The position numbers and the translations under genes were made by a program. The notes under the pieces are model-generated. The model was not told where the DNA came from and made no database searches. It saw nothing but the letters and a program-made list of their open reading frames with translations. 64,000 nt of DNA from CAVVSD01 sp963750895 (GTDB taxonomy: Bacteria; Actinomycetota; Thermoleophilia; Solirubrobacterales; Solirubrobacteraceae), in assembly GCA_963750895.1 (NCBI GenBank), contig CAVVSD010000006.1, forward strand, positions 1,488,001-1,552,000. Reading direction: 5' to 3'. Positions within the stretch are counted from its first letter, which is position 1. Each line of letters begins with the position of its first letter. Below are positions 43,015 to 51,550 of this stretch, one piece after another.

Positions 43015-43479
43015 ATGGGCGACCCGACGATCTACGAGTGGGCCGGTGGCCGCGAGGCGTTCGCCCGCTGGCTGGACGCCTTCTACGACCTCGTCGAGGA
43101 GGACGACCTGCTCGCGCCCGTGTTCGGTGGCCTCGTCACCCGCGAGCATCGCGACCACGTCACGACCTGGTGGTCGGAGGTCATGGGCGGCCCGGCGGAC
43201 TACACCGAGGCGCTCGGCGGCTACGAGCACATGCTGGCCAAGCACCGCGGCCTGGCGATCACGCCCGAGCAGCGGCTGCGGTTCGTGACGCTCCTCAGCC
43301 GCGCCGCGGACGTCGCGGGCCTCCCGGCCGACCCGGAGTTCCGCGCCGCGATCATGGGCTACGCCGAGTGGGGCACGCGCCTCGCGGTCGAGAACTCGGC
43401 GACCGACGCGAAGCCCGCGGAGCACGCGCCCGTGCCGCGCTGGGGCTGGGGCGTCGCGCCGCCCTACGTGCCGGAGTAG
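43015..43479 (+). CDS. Group II truncated hemoglobin-like protein
   Basis: Heme-binding 2-over-2 globin of 154 residues, usually involved in oxygen or nitric oxide handling. It shows REAFARWLDAFYDLVEED, the FGGLV region, WWSEVMGGPADY and the proximal His in LAKHRGLAITPEQRLRF. The C-terminus ends with a Pro-rich extension (APVPRWGWGVAPPYVPE). It converges on the PEP mutase-like gene with a 16-base overlap. Confidence 0.83.
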   Translation: MGDPTIYEWAGGREAFARWLDAFYDLVEEDDLLAPVFGGLVTREHRDHVTTWWSEVMGGPADYTEALGGYEHMLAKHRGLAITPEQRLRFVTLLSRAADVAGLPADPEFRAAIMGYAEWGTRLAVENSATDAKPAEHAPVPRWGWGVAPPYVPE

Positions 43480-44228
43480 TCCACGAGCCGCGCCTGCATC
43501 TCCGGGTACGGCGTCGCCGACGGCACCGCGACCCCGTCGCGGACGGCCTCCGCGACGCCGACCGCGGCGTCGATCGCCGCCCGATAGGGCAGCGACCCGG
43601 TGCTGACGCGCCGGACGCCGAGCTCGCCGAGCTCCGCCAGCGACAGGCCGGGCACGACGAGGACGTTGAGCGGCACGGGGATCGCCCCGCTCAGCTCGCG
43701 CAGCTCGTCCGGGTCGGTCGCGCCAGGGACGAACACGCCGTCGGCGCCCGCCGCGACGTAGGCAGCCGCGCGCTCGAGCGTCGCCGCGACGGTCGCGTCC
43801 TGGCCCAGCCAGTACGTGTCGACGCGCGCGTTGACGAACACGTCGGGGGCGGCGCGCTTGATCGCGGCGACCTTCGCCGCGTGCGCCTGCGGGGCGACGA
43901 GCGCCTCCTCCGTGCTGTCCTCGATGTTGATCCCGGCGACGCCCAGCGCGGCGACGTAGGCCGCGACCGCGTCCGGGTCGTCGTCGTAGCCGTCCTCGAT
44001 GTCCGTGGACACGGGCACGGGCAGCCGCGCGAGCTGCGCCGCGAGCGAGGCCGTCGCGTCCTTCGTGGAGCGCCCGCCGTCGGGGTGCCCGGCCGCCGCG
44101 GCGACGCCGAAGCTCGTCGTCCCGACCGCCGGGAAGCCTGCCGCGACGAACGCGAGCGCCGACGCGACGTCCCACGCGTTGGGCAGCAGGAACGGCAGGT
44201 CGCCGTCGTGCAGCTCGCGGAAGCTCAC
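43464..44228 (-). CDS. Isocitrate lyase/PEP mutase superfamily protein
   Basis: TIM-barrel C-C or P-C bond enzyme of the ICL/PEPM superfamily, 254 residues: LPNAWDVASALAFVAAGFPAVGTTS, the Mg-binding DIEDGYDDDPD, INIEDS and ARVDTYWLG. The catalytic Cys motif KKCGH of isocitrate lyase is absent, so it is probably an oxaloacetate or methylisocitrate-like lyase of unknown substrate. The GTG start at 44228 overlaps the stop of the peptidase gene (GTGA). Confidence 0.85.
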   Translation of the reverse strand: MSFRELHDGDLPFLLPNAWDVASALAFVAAGFPAVGTTSFGVAAAAGHPDGGRSTKDATASLAAQLARLPVPVSTDIEDGYDDDPDAVAAYVAALGVAGINIEDSTEEALVAPQAHAAKVAAIKRAAPDVFVNARVDTYWLGQDATVAATLERAAAYVAAGADGVFVPGATDPDELRELSGAIPVPLNVLVVPGLSLAELGELGVRRVSTGSLPYRAAIDAAVGVAEAVRDGVAVPSATPYPEMQARLVDYSGT

Positions 44229-45226
44229 GACGGGACCCGGCGCAGCCACTCCTGGAGCTTCGCGGCCGCGTCGCCGACCTTGACGGTGGCATCGCCCATC
44301 CCCTGCGCCGCCTCGTCCAGCAGCGCCTTGAAGCGCTCCGTGTAGTGCTGGGTCGCGGCGTCGGTCTCCGCGCGCCAGTCGGGCTCCTGCCCGCGGCGGA
44401 CGTACTCGCCGGAGACGATCCGGTCGTACTCGCCCGACTGCACCCAGGTCATGAGCTCGTGGACGCGCTTGACCGGGTGCGGGTGCGTGAGGCCGAGCTC
44501 GGTGCGCACGCGCGTGAGCTTCGACCAGCCGTCCGCGTCGCGGTAGTCGCGGCCCTGCTCGAGGAACGCGCCGAGGTCGAGCCGGTCCGACGGCAGGCCC
44601 GCGGCCATCACCATGAGCAGGCGGCAGACGACGAGCGGGTCGCGGACGACGATCGCGGCCGCACGGTCGCAGGACAGCTCGGCGGCCCGGAACCACTCGA
44701 GCAGCGCGAGCCGGATGCCGACGAGCGGCAGCCCCGCCAGCACGCCCATCGGCGCCCGTCCGAGCTGCAGCAGGATCATGAGCGCCGTCTGGTACAGGAC
44801 GTGGTCGGCCAGCACGTGGCCGGCCTCGTGGCCGAGGACCGCGCGCAGCTCGTGACGGTCGAGCAGCTCGACGGTCCGCGAGTTCACCAGCACGACGGGC
44901 TTGCCCGAGCCGATCGCCGCGGCGTTCGCGAACGGGTGCTGCCCCAGGTAGAGGTTCGGGACGGGGTCGAGGTCCAGCCGGGCGTAGCAGGCGACGTGGT
45001 CCGCCCACGCGTCGCCGAGCTGCTTCGGCCCGATCCGCAGCGCTCCCGCCCCCAGGTTCTGGCGCAGCGCCTGCTCGTAGCCGAGCTCGATCAGCTTGCG
45101 GACGACGGCGTCGAGCAGCGGGACGCGGCCGAGCGCGGCGGTGGCGGCGCGATCCGCGGGATGCTCGAACGCCCGCGCGGAGATCTCCGGCAGGCGCTGA
45201 CCCTCGGGCAACGTGGCGGTGCTCAT
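44225..45226 (-). CDS. M48-family zinc metallopeptidase
   Basis: Membrane-associated Ste24/HtpX-type peptidase of 333 residues. The zinc motif HEAGH is in AVLGHEAGHVLADHVLYQ, followed by a hydrophobic hairpin, the third ligand Glu in FRAAELSCDRAAA and a C-terminal Ser/Ala-rich helix. Housekeeping of misfolded membrane proteins is the family role. TACGCT is 6 bases before the ATG at 45226. Confidence 0.87.
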   Translation of the reverse strand: MSTATLPEGQRLPEISARAFEHPADRAATAALGRVPLLDAVVRKLIELGYEQALRQNLGAGALRIGPKQLGDAWADHVACYARLDLDPVPNLYLGQHPFANAAAIGSGKPVVLVNSRTVELLDRHELRAVLGHEAGHVLADHVLYQTALMILLQLGRAPMGVLAGLPLVGIRLALLEWFRAAELSCDRAAAIVVRDPLVVCRLLMVMAAGLPSDRLDLGAFLEQGRDYRDADGWSKLTRVRTELGLTHPHPVKRVHELMTWVQSGEYDRIVSGEYVRRGQEPDWRAETDAATQHYTERFKALLDEAAQGMGDATVKVGDAAAKLQEWLRRVPS

Positions 45227-45246
45227 CGTCGGAGCGTAGACCGCGC

Positions 45247-46050
45247 TCAGCCGCCGCCCTCGATGCGCCGCGTCCGCTCGCGCGCCTCCGCGCCGAGGTC
45301 GGGCGAGCCGAGATCCAGCCCGGGCGGCAGCTCGACGTGGAGCTCGCGCGCGTGGTCCATGCGCACGGTGACCGCGCGGGTGTGGCACGACAGCACGTGA
45401 CCGCCGCGGCGGCGCTCCGCGTCCGCGAAGTGCAGGTGGTAGCCGGCGGCCTCGATGCCCTGCGCGTAGGCGGGGAAGCGGAAGCCGACGACCGTCCCCT
45501 CGACGTCGTGGAGGTCGAACACGTGCTGGCGGTGGGCGATCTCGGTGAGCGGCGGATAGGGCGGCGAGAACCGGGGCACCGAGCGTGCGCGCACATGCTC
45601 GAAGCGACCGTCGATGCGCACCGCGCAGACCGGGGCGCCGCGCGGGGCGCCCCTGTTCAGGGCGTGGACGAGGGCGTCGTGCTCCAGCGGGTCGTCCAGG
45701 GCGAACTCCACGGTCGGCGCGAACCACGTCACGACGGCGAACGGCGTCCGGGCGTCGGGCGCGATGTCGCCCAGGTTCCCGTCCGCGTCCGCGCGCAGGA
45801 AGCGCCCGTCGAGCGCGAGCATCTCGCCGTCGAGCCCGTTGAGCGTCCCGAGCCCGAGGTCGCCGTGCTCGGCGAGCTCCGCGAACGTCAGGTCGCCGTC
45901 GAAGCGGCCGTCGAACAGCGCGTCGAGCGTCGCGGCCTGGAACACGAGGTGCGGCTCGTGCTCGGGGTGCACGCCGGACCGGCGGACCGCCTCGACGTGC
46001 AGGCCGTGGAGCAGGCGGTCGTCGATGATGTCGCGCGCCTGCGGCTCCAC
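45247..46050 (-). CDS. budA: Alpha-acetolactate decarboxylase
   Basis: Converts acetolactate to acetoin with a metal ion. The family motifs QAATLDALFDGRFDGDLTFAELAEHGDLGLGTLNGLDGEM and GYHLHFADAERRRGGHVL are conserved, the latter carrying the metal histidines. Length is 267 residues, normal. No acetolactate synthase or acetoin reductase gene lies nearby. GTG at 46050 is 23 bases from the divergent helicase start; a GTG or ATG further in is possible. Confidence 0.9.
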   Translation of the reverse strand: MEPQARDIIDDRLLHGLHVEAVRRSGVHPEHEPHLVFQAATLDALFDGRFDGDLTFAELAEHGDLGLGTLNGLDGEMLALDGRFLRADADGNLGDIAPDARTPFAVVTWFAPTVEFALDDPLEHDALVHALNRGAPRGAPVCAVRIDGRFEHVRARSVPRFSPPYPPLTEIAHRQHVFDLHDVEGTVVGFRFPAYAQGIEAAGYHLHFADAERRRGGHVLSCHTRAVTVRMDHARELHVELPPGLDLGSPDLGAEARERTRRIEGGG

Positions 46051-46073
46051 GGCCTCTACCGTGGCAGAACCCC

Positions 46074-48650
46074 GTGACCCTCGTCGACGCCCTCCCCACC
46101 CAGCCCAGCGCCGACGCCCTGTACGACGCCTTCACCGAGTGGACGGCGGAGCAGGGCCTGAGCCTCTATCCGCACCAGGAGGAGGCGGCGATCGAGCTGT
46201 TCGACGACAACAACGTCGTCCTCGCGACGCCGACCGGCTCGGGGAAGTCGATGGTCGCCGTGGCAGCGCACTTCGCCGCGCTCGCCGAAGGCCGGACGAC
46301 CTTCTACACCGCCCCGATCAAGGCGCTCGTCTCGGAGAAGTTCTTCGCCCTGTGCGCGATCTTCGGGGCCGAGAACGTCGGCATGATGACCGGCGACGCG
46401 ACGGTCAACTCCGAGGCGCCGATCATCTGCTGCACCGCGGAGGTGCTCGCGAACATCGCGCTGCGCCAGGGCGCGACGGCGACCGTCGGCCAGGTCGTGA
46501 TGGACGAGTTCCACTTCTACGCCGACGGCCAGCGCGGCTGGGCGTGGCAGGTGCCGCTGCTGTGCCTGCCGCAGGCGCAGTTCCTGCTCATGTCCGCGAC
46601 GCTCGGCGACGTCAGCCGGATCGCCGAGGACCTCACGCGGCGGACCGGCCGCGACACCGCGCTCGTCGACGACGCGCAGCGACCCGTTCCGCTCTCCTAC
46701 GCCTGGTCGGTCGAGCCGCTGCACGAGCTGCTCGAGGAGCTGACCGCCGAGGACCGGGCGCCGATCTACGTCGTGCACTTCACGCAGGCGTCGGCGATGG
46801 AGCGCGCGCAGTCGCTGCTCTCGGCGAAGCTCTGCACGCGCGAGGAGCGCGACGCGATCGCCGAGGCGATCGGGGCGTTCCGCTTCACGGCCGGGTTCGG
46901 GCGCACGCTCTCCAAGCTCGTCCGCAGCGGCATCGGCGTCCACCACGCAGGCATGCTCCCGCGCTACCGGCGCCTCGTGGAGCAGCTCGCGCAGACCGGC
47001 CTGCTGAAGGTCATCTGCGGGACCGACACGCTCGGCGTCGGCATCAACGTCCCGATCCGCACGGTCGTCTTCACCGGCCTGGCGAAGTTCGACGGCACCC
47101 GCCACCGGCTGCTGAAGGCGCGCGAGTTCCACCAGATCGCCGGTCGCGCCGGGCGCGCCGGCTTCGACACCTCGGGGCACGTGGTCGTGCAGGCGCCCGA
47201 GCACGTGATCGAGCGGGCCCGCGCGCTGGCCAAGGCCGGCGACGACCCCAAGAAGCGCCGCAAGGTCCAGGGCCGCAAGCCGCAGGACGGCGAGGTGGTC
47301 TGGACCGAGGAGACCTTCGAGCGCCTCCGCGATGCGGCGCCGGAGCCCCTCGTCTCGCGGATGCGCGTCGACCACTCGATGATCCTCAACGTCGTCAACC
47401 AGCCGGGCGATGCGGTCGCGACGATGCGCGCCCTCATGGAGGACAACCACGAGGACGAGCGCAAGCAGGCGCGGCTCTCCGAGCAGGCCGAGGCGCTGCG
47501 CACGGAGCTCCTGGACGCCGGGGTCCTGGAGGCGCTCGCCGAGCCCGACGCCGAGGGCCGCACGCTGCGTCTCGCCGTCGCGCTGCAGGAGGACTTCGCG
47601 CTCAACCAGCCGCTGGCGTCCTTCGCGCTCGTCGCGCTGGACCTGCTGGACCCCGAGTCACCCGAGCACGCCTACGACGTCGTGTCGGTCGTCGAGGCGA
47701 TCCTCGACGACCCCTTCCCGGTGCTCATGGCCCAGGCGAACAAGGAGCGCGGCGACGCGGTCGCCGAGATGAAGGTCCAGGGCATCGAGTACGAGGAGCG
47801 GATGGAGCTCCTGGAGGAGATCACCTACCCCAAGCCGCTCGCCGAGCCGCTCGAGCAGGCGCTCCTCGTGTACCGGGAGACGCACCCGTGGGTGCGCGAG
47901 TCCGACCTCTCCCCGAAGTCGGTCGTCCGCGACATGTACGAGCAGGGCTTCAGCTTCACCGAGTTCGTCGCCCACTACGGGCTCGCGCGCTCCGAGGGCC
48001 TCGTGCTGCGCTACCTCAGCAACGCCTACCGCGCGCTGCGCCAGACGGTGCCCGACGAGGTGAAGACCGACGAGTTCGACGAGATCGTCGAGTGGCTGGG
48101 CGAGACGGTCCGCCAGACCGACTCCAGCCTGCTCGACGAGTGGGAGGCGCTGACCGATCCCGAGTCCGTGGCGCGCGCGGCGGCCGCGATCGCGGCCGGT
48201 GAGGCGCCGACGACGCCGCGGCCGATCACGCGCAACCTGCGTGCGTTCACCGTCATGGTGCGCAACGCGATGTTCCAGAAGGTGCACCTCGCCTCCCGGG
48301 ACCGCTTCGACGCGCTGGCGCAGCTCGACGCCGCCGCCGCCGCGCTCACCGATCCACCCCGGCGCCCGGCGATGACCGCGCCCGCGTGGGAGGAGGCGCT
48401 CGGCGCGTACTGGGACGAGCACGAGTCCCTGGGGGCCGGGCCGCAGGCGCGCTCGCCGGAGCTGCTCATGATCGACAAGCAGCCCGCCGGCGAGAGCTCG
48501 CGGACCTGGTCGGTCCGCCAGATCGTCGACGACCCCGAGGGCAACCACGACTTCGCGATCGTCGCGACGGTCGACCTCGACGCCTCGGACGCGGCCGGCG
48601 AGCCGGTGATCCTCACCGCGTCGTTCGCGGCGGCCGGCATCGCGTCCTGA
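46074..48650 (+). CDS. Ski2-like DEAD/DEAH helicase with DUF3516 domain
   Basis: An 858-residue RNA/DNA helicase. RecA1 has Walker A ATPTGSGKS and Walker B MDEFHFY; motif III is MSATLG; RecA2 has VHHAGMLPRYRR, GTDTLGVGINVPIRTV and HQIAGRAGRAGFD. The C-terminal half (about residues 430-858) is DUF3516, characteristic of actinobacterial helicases of this type. Substrate unproven; RNA turnover or repair is likely. GTG at 46074 is 23 bases from the divergent budA start. Confidence 0.92.
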   Translation: MTLVDALPTQPSADALYDAFTEWTAEQGLSLYPHQEEAAIELFDDNNVVLATPTGSGKSMVAVAAHFAALAEGRTTFYTAPIKALVSEKFFALCAIFGAENVGMMTGDATVNSEAPIICCTAEVLANIALRQGATATVGQVVMDEFHFYADGQRGWAWQVPLLCLPQAQFLLMSATLGDVSRIAEDLTRRTGRDTALVDDAQRPVPLSYAWSVEPLHELLEELTAEDRAPIYVVHFTQASAMERAQSLLSAKLCTREERDAIAEAIGAFRFTAGFGRTLSKLVRSGIGVHHAGMLPRYRRLVEQLAQTGLLKVICGTDTLGVGINVPIRTVVFTGLAKFDGTRHRLLKAREFHQIAGRAGRAGFDTSGHVVVQAPEHVIERARALAKAGDDPKKRRKVQGRKPQDGEVVWTEETFERLRDAAPEPLVSRMRVDHSMILNVVNQPGDAVATMRALMEDNHEDERKQARLSEQAEALRTELLDAGVLEALAEPDAEGRTLRLAVALQEDFALNQPLASFALVALDLLDPESPEHAYDVVSVVEAILDDPFPVLMAQANKERGDAVAEMKVQGIEYEERMELLEEITYPKPLAEPLEQALLVYRETHPWVRESDLSPKSVVRDMYEQGFSFTEFVAHYGLARSEGLVLRYLSNAYRALRQTVPDEVKTDEFDEIVEWLGETVRQTDSSLLDEWEALTDPESVARAAAAIAAGEAPTTPRPITRNLRAFTVMVRNAMFQKVHLASRDRFDALAQLDAAAAALTDPPRRPAMTAPAWEEALGAYWDEHESLGAGPQARSPELLMIDKQPAGESSRTWSVRQIVDDPEGNHDFAIVATVDLDASDAAGEPVILTASFAAAGIAS

Positions 48651-48671
48651 GGCGCCGAGCGGACCGGTGCG

Positions 48672-49769
48672 TCAGAGCTCCTTGGCGTCCTGGACGTGGA
48701 CGTCGAGGATCTCGGGCAGGAGCTCGGGCTCGACGCGGCCGTAGCCGCAGACGCTCCCGATCCCGAAGTCCTTCAGGTGCTTGCGGGCGAGGTCGCGCCG
48801 CCGGCGGAAGTCCTCGATGCCGTCGGTGTGGTGGACGATGCCGAGGAACACCTTCGTGTCGCCGACGTCGAGATCGTCGAGCGGGGCGAAGAACGCCTCG
48901 TCGGGCTGCCGGATGACCGGCATGTGCACGTAGTCCAGGCGGCGGCCGGTGCGCTTCTTGGCCTCGTTGGACATCCGGACGCAGAGGTCGAGGTCCTCCA
49001 TCGCCGTCATCGGCCAGCCGCCCCAGGTCCCGTAGCACCAGTGGTAGCCGAGCAGCGTCTCGTCCGGGATGCCCTGCCACAGCTCGTCGAGCTGCTCGGC
49101 GTGGCGCTGGAACTTCTCCTCGGCGGACAGCTTCGGCCAGAAGGCGAAGTAGTTGCGGTCGCCCATCGCCATGTCGACGAACTCCCACGCCGCGTCCCAC
49201 TGGATGACGAGGTCGCCGGCGGGGATGACCTCCAGCGCCTTGGCGATCTCGCGGCGGATGCCCTCGACGTACGCGGCGTACAGCGCGGGCCACTGCGTGT
49301 TGTCCTCGAGGAAGCCGTCGATCGCGCTGTGCGGCGCCGGCAGCGACATCTGGAAGCGCACGCCCTCCGGCACGACGCCCTCGTCGCGCAGCCGCTTGAA
49401 CACCGCGTAGGAGTCGATCGCGTAGCCGCCGTAGGCGAGGTCGTCGAAGCGGATCGTCTCGCCCGCCTTCACGCGCCAGTTCCAGATGCCCGGAAGGTCC
49501 TCGACCGGCGGGCGCTCGGCGTCCTTGTCCGGCTGCTCGAGCTCGTGCTCCGGCGGCGCCATCGTCTCCTCGAGCGCCGGGGTCTTCGGGAACACGACCA
49601 GCGGCAGCATCCCGACCCAGTTGATGCGTTCGGCGATCTCGCCGTCGGGGACCCACCCGACGTGGCCGCGCAGCCCCGTGCAGGCCGAGCGGATCGCCTC
49701 CTCCGCAGTGTCGTACGGCAGACTCCCGACGAGCAGCACATCGCTGCGCGCGCCGTTGCCCGTGCTCAT
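48672..49769 (-). CDS. MetE/uroporphyrinogen decarboxylase-like TIM-barrel protein (2)
   Basis: Paralogue of the protein at 27.3-28.3 kb, 365 residues. VLLVGSLPYDTAEEAIRSACTGL and VGWVPDGEIAERINWV match the start of the MetE C-terminal barrel; VRFQMSLPAPHSAID, LVIQWDAAWEFVDM and LLGYHWCYGTWGGWP follow. The HWCYG segment offers His and Cys residues for a metal, closer to a MetE-like site than the other copy. Methyl-group or decarboxylation chemistry is a guess. GGAGGGGAGA precedes the ATG at 49769. Confidence 0.65.
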   Translation of the reverse strand: MSTGNGARSDVLLVGSLPYDTAEEAIRSACTGLRGHVGWVPDGEIAERINWVGMLPLVVFPKTPALEETMAPPEHELEQPDKDAERPPVEDLPGIWNWRVKAGETIRFDDLAYGGYAIDSYAVFKRLRDEGVVPEGVRFQMSLPAPHSAIDGFLEDNTQWPALYAAYVEGIRREIAKALEVIPAGDLVIQWDAAWEFVDMAMGDRNYFAFWPKLSAEEKFQRHAEQLDELWQGIPDETLLGYHWCYGTWGGWPMTAMEDLDLCVRMSNEAKKRTGRRLDYVHMPVIRQPDEAFFAPLDDLDVGDTKVFLGIVHHTDGIEDFRRRRDLARKHLKDFGIGSVCGYGRVEPELLPEILDVHVQDAKEL

Positions 49770-49856
49770 GCGTCTCCCCTCCTGGTGGACCCGACGAACG
49801 GCGCGATCGTAACCCGCCCTTGACTTCAAGTGCAGTTGAGGATGCACGATGCTCGC

Positions 49857-51539
49857 ATGAGCATCGGCATCATCACCGGAGCGTCGCGCGGGCTGGGGCT
49901 CGCGCTGACCCGCGCGCTCGCCGCGCGCGACTGGACGCTCGTCGTGGACGCCCGCGACGAGCAGGCGCTGGCCGAGGCCACCCGTGGTCTCGACGGCGTC
50001 GTCGCGGTGGCGGGCGACGTCACCGATCCGCGCCATCGGGCTCGGCTCGTCGCTGAGGCCGGCGACGGGATCGACCTCGTCGTCAACAACGCCAGCGCGC
50101 TCGGGCCGAGCCCGCAACCCGCGCTCGCGGCGTACCCGCTGGAGGAGCTGCGCCGCGTCCTCGAGGTCAACCTGCTGGCCCCGCTCGCGCTCGTCCAGGA
50201 GGCGCTGCCGCACCTGGCGCGGGACGCGGTCGTCGTCGACGTCAGCTCCGACGCCGCCGTCGAGCCGTACCCGGGCTGGGGCGGCTACGGCTCCTCGAAG
50301 GCGGCGCTCGATCACCTGACCGCGATCCTCGCCACCGAGCACCCGGGGCTGCGCGTCTACAGCGTCGACCCAGGCGACATGCGCACCCAGTTGCACCAGG
50401 AGGCGTTCCCGGGCGAGGACATCTCCGACCGGCCGCCGCCGGAGGACAGCGTCCCCGGGATCCTCGCGCTCGTCGAGGGCTCGTTGCCGAGCGGCCGCTA
50501 CCGGGCCGCCGAGCTGCGGGGCGGCGCGGGCATGACCACGATCGCGTTCGCCGAGATCGCCCCGGCCACCGCGCCGCCCGAGCCGCGCTCGGACGTGTCG
50601 CTGCTCGTCGCGACGCGCGCGGACGGCGCGATCGCCGAGACGCGCTTCGCCGCGCTCCCAGGCCTGCTGCGTCCCGGCGACCTCCTCGTGGTCAACACCT
50701 CGGCGACGCTCCCCGCCGCGCTGCACGGGACGCTCGACGGCGCCGAGGTGCGCGTGCACCTCTCGACGCCGCTGGACGCCGATCGCTGGGTCGTCGAGCT
50801 GCGCACCGCGGAGCTCGGGCCGCTGCGCCCCTCGCCGGTCGCGGGCGGGGTGACCCTGCCCGGCGGCGGGCGCCTCACGCTCGCCGGGGCCTACCTCGGC
50901 AGCGAGCGGCTGCGCGAGGCGGACCTCGCGCTGCCCGGCGGCACGGCCGCGTACCTCGACCGCCACGGGGCGCCGATCCGCTACGCCGACCACGGCGCGG
51001 CCTGGCCGCTGAGCGCGTACCAGACGGTCTTCGCGCGGGAGGCCGGCAGCGCGGAGATGCCGAGCGCCGGGCGCCCGTTCACCGACGCACTGGTGACGGA
51101 GCTCGTGACGGGCGGCGTCCTCGTCGCGCCGCTCGTGCTGCACGCCGGCGTCTCCTCACCCGAGCGCGACGAGCCTCCGTTCCCGGAGCGCTTCCGGGTC
51201 CCGGCGGAGACCGCGCGGCTCGTCGGCGCGGTGCGGGGCTGGGGCGGGCGCGTCGTCGCCGTCGGCACGACCGTGGTCCGCGCGCTGGAGAGCGTCGCGC
51301 TGCCGGGCGGGGCGGTGCGCGCCGGCGAGGGCTGGACGAGCCTCGTCATCACGCCCGAGCGTGGGCTGCGTGCCGTCGACGGGCTCATCACCGGCTGGCA
51401 CGAGCCGGAGTCCTCGCACCTGCTCATGCTCGAGGCGGCCGCGGGGCGCGACCTGCTGCAGCGCGCCTACGACGAGGCCGCGGCGCGCGGGTTCGCCGGC
51501 CACGAGTTCGGCGACGCCCTCCTGATCCTCCCCTCCTAG
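49857..51539 (+). CDS. Short-chain dehydrogenase fused to QueA-like protein
   Basis: One open frame of about 560 residues. Residues 1-215 are an SDR: GITGASRGLG (cofactor), NNAS, and the catalytic YGSSK. From a Met at about residue 217 (MTTIAFAEIAP) the sequence matches S-adenosylmethionine:tRNA ribosyltransferase-isomerase (QueA) over about 340 residues: VVNTSATLPAALHG, AYQTVFAREAGSAEMPSAGRPFT, LHAGVSSPE and RDLLQRAYDEAA. Actinobacterial QueA-like proteins without a queuosine pathway are known beside SDR genes. A missing single base at the junction could have removed a stop, so separate genes cannot be excluded. Confidence 0.75.
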   Translation: MSIGIITGASRGLGLALTRALAARDWTLVVDARDEQALAEATRGLDGVVAVAGDVTDPRHRARLVAEAGDGIDLVVNNASALGPSPQPALAAYPLEELRRVLEVNLLAPLALVQEALPHLARDAVVVDVSSDAAVEPYPGWGGYGSSKAALDHLTAILATEHPGLRVYSVDPGDMRTQLHQEAFPGEDISDRPPPEDSVPGILALVEGSLPSGRYRAAELRGGAGMTTIAFAEIAPATAPPEPRSDVSLLVATRADGAIAETRFAALPGLLRPGDLLVVNTSATLPAALHGTLDGAEVRVHLSTPLDADRWVVELRTAELGPLRPSPVAGGVTLPGGGRLTLAGAYLGSERLREADLALPGGTAAYLDRHGAPIRYADHGAAWPLSAYQTVFAREAGSAEMPSAGRPFTDALVTELVTGGVLVAPLVLHAGVSSPERDEPPFPERFRVPAETARLVGAVRGWGGRVVAVGTTVVRALESVALPGGAVRAGEGWTSLVITPERGLRAVDGLITGWHEPESSHLLMLEAAAGRDLLQRAYDEAAARGFAGHEFGDALLILPS

Positions 51540-51550
51540 GATGCGGGTCG

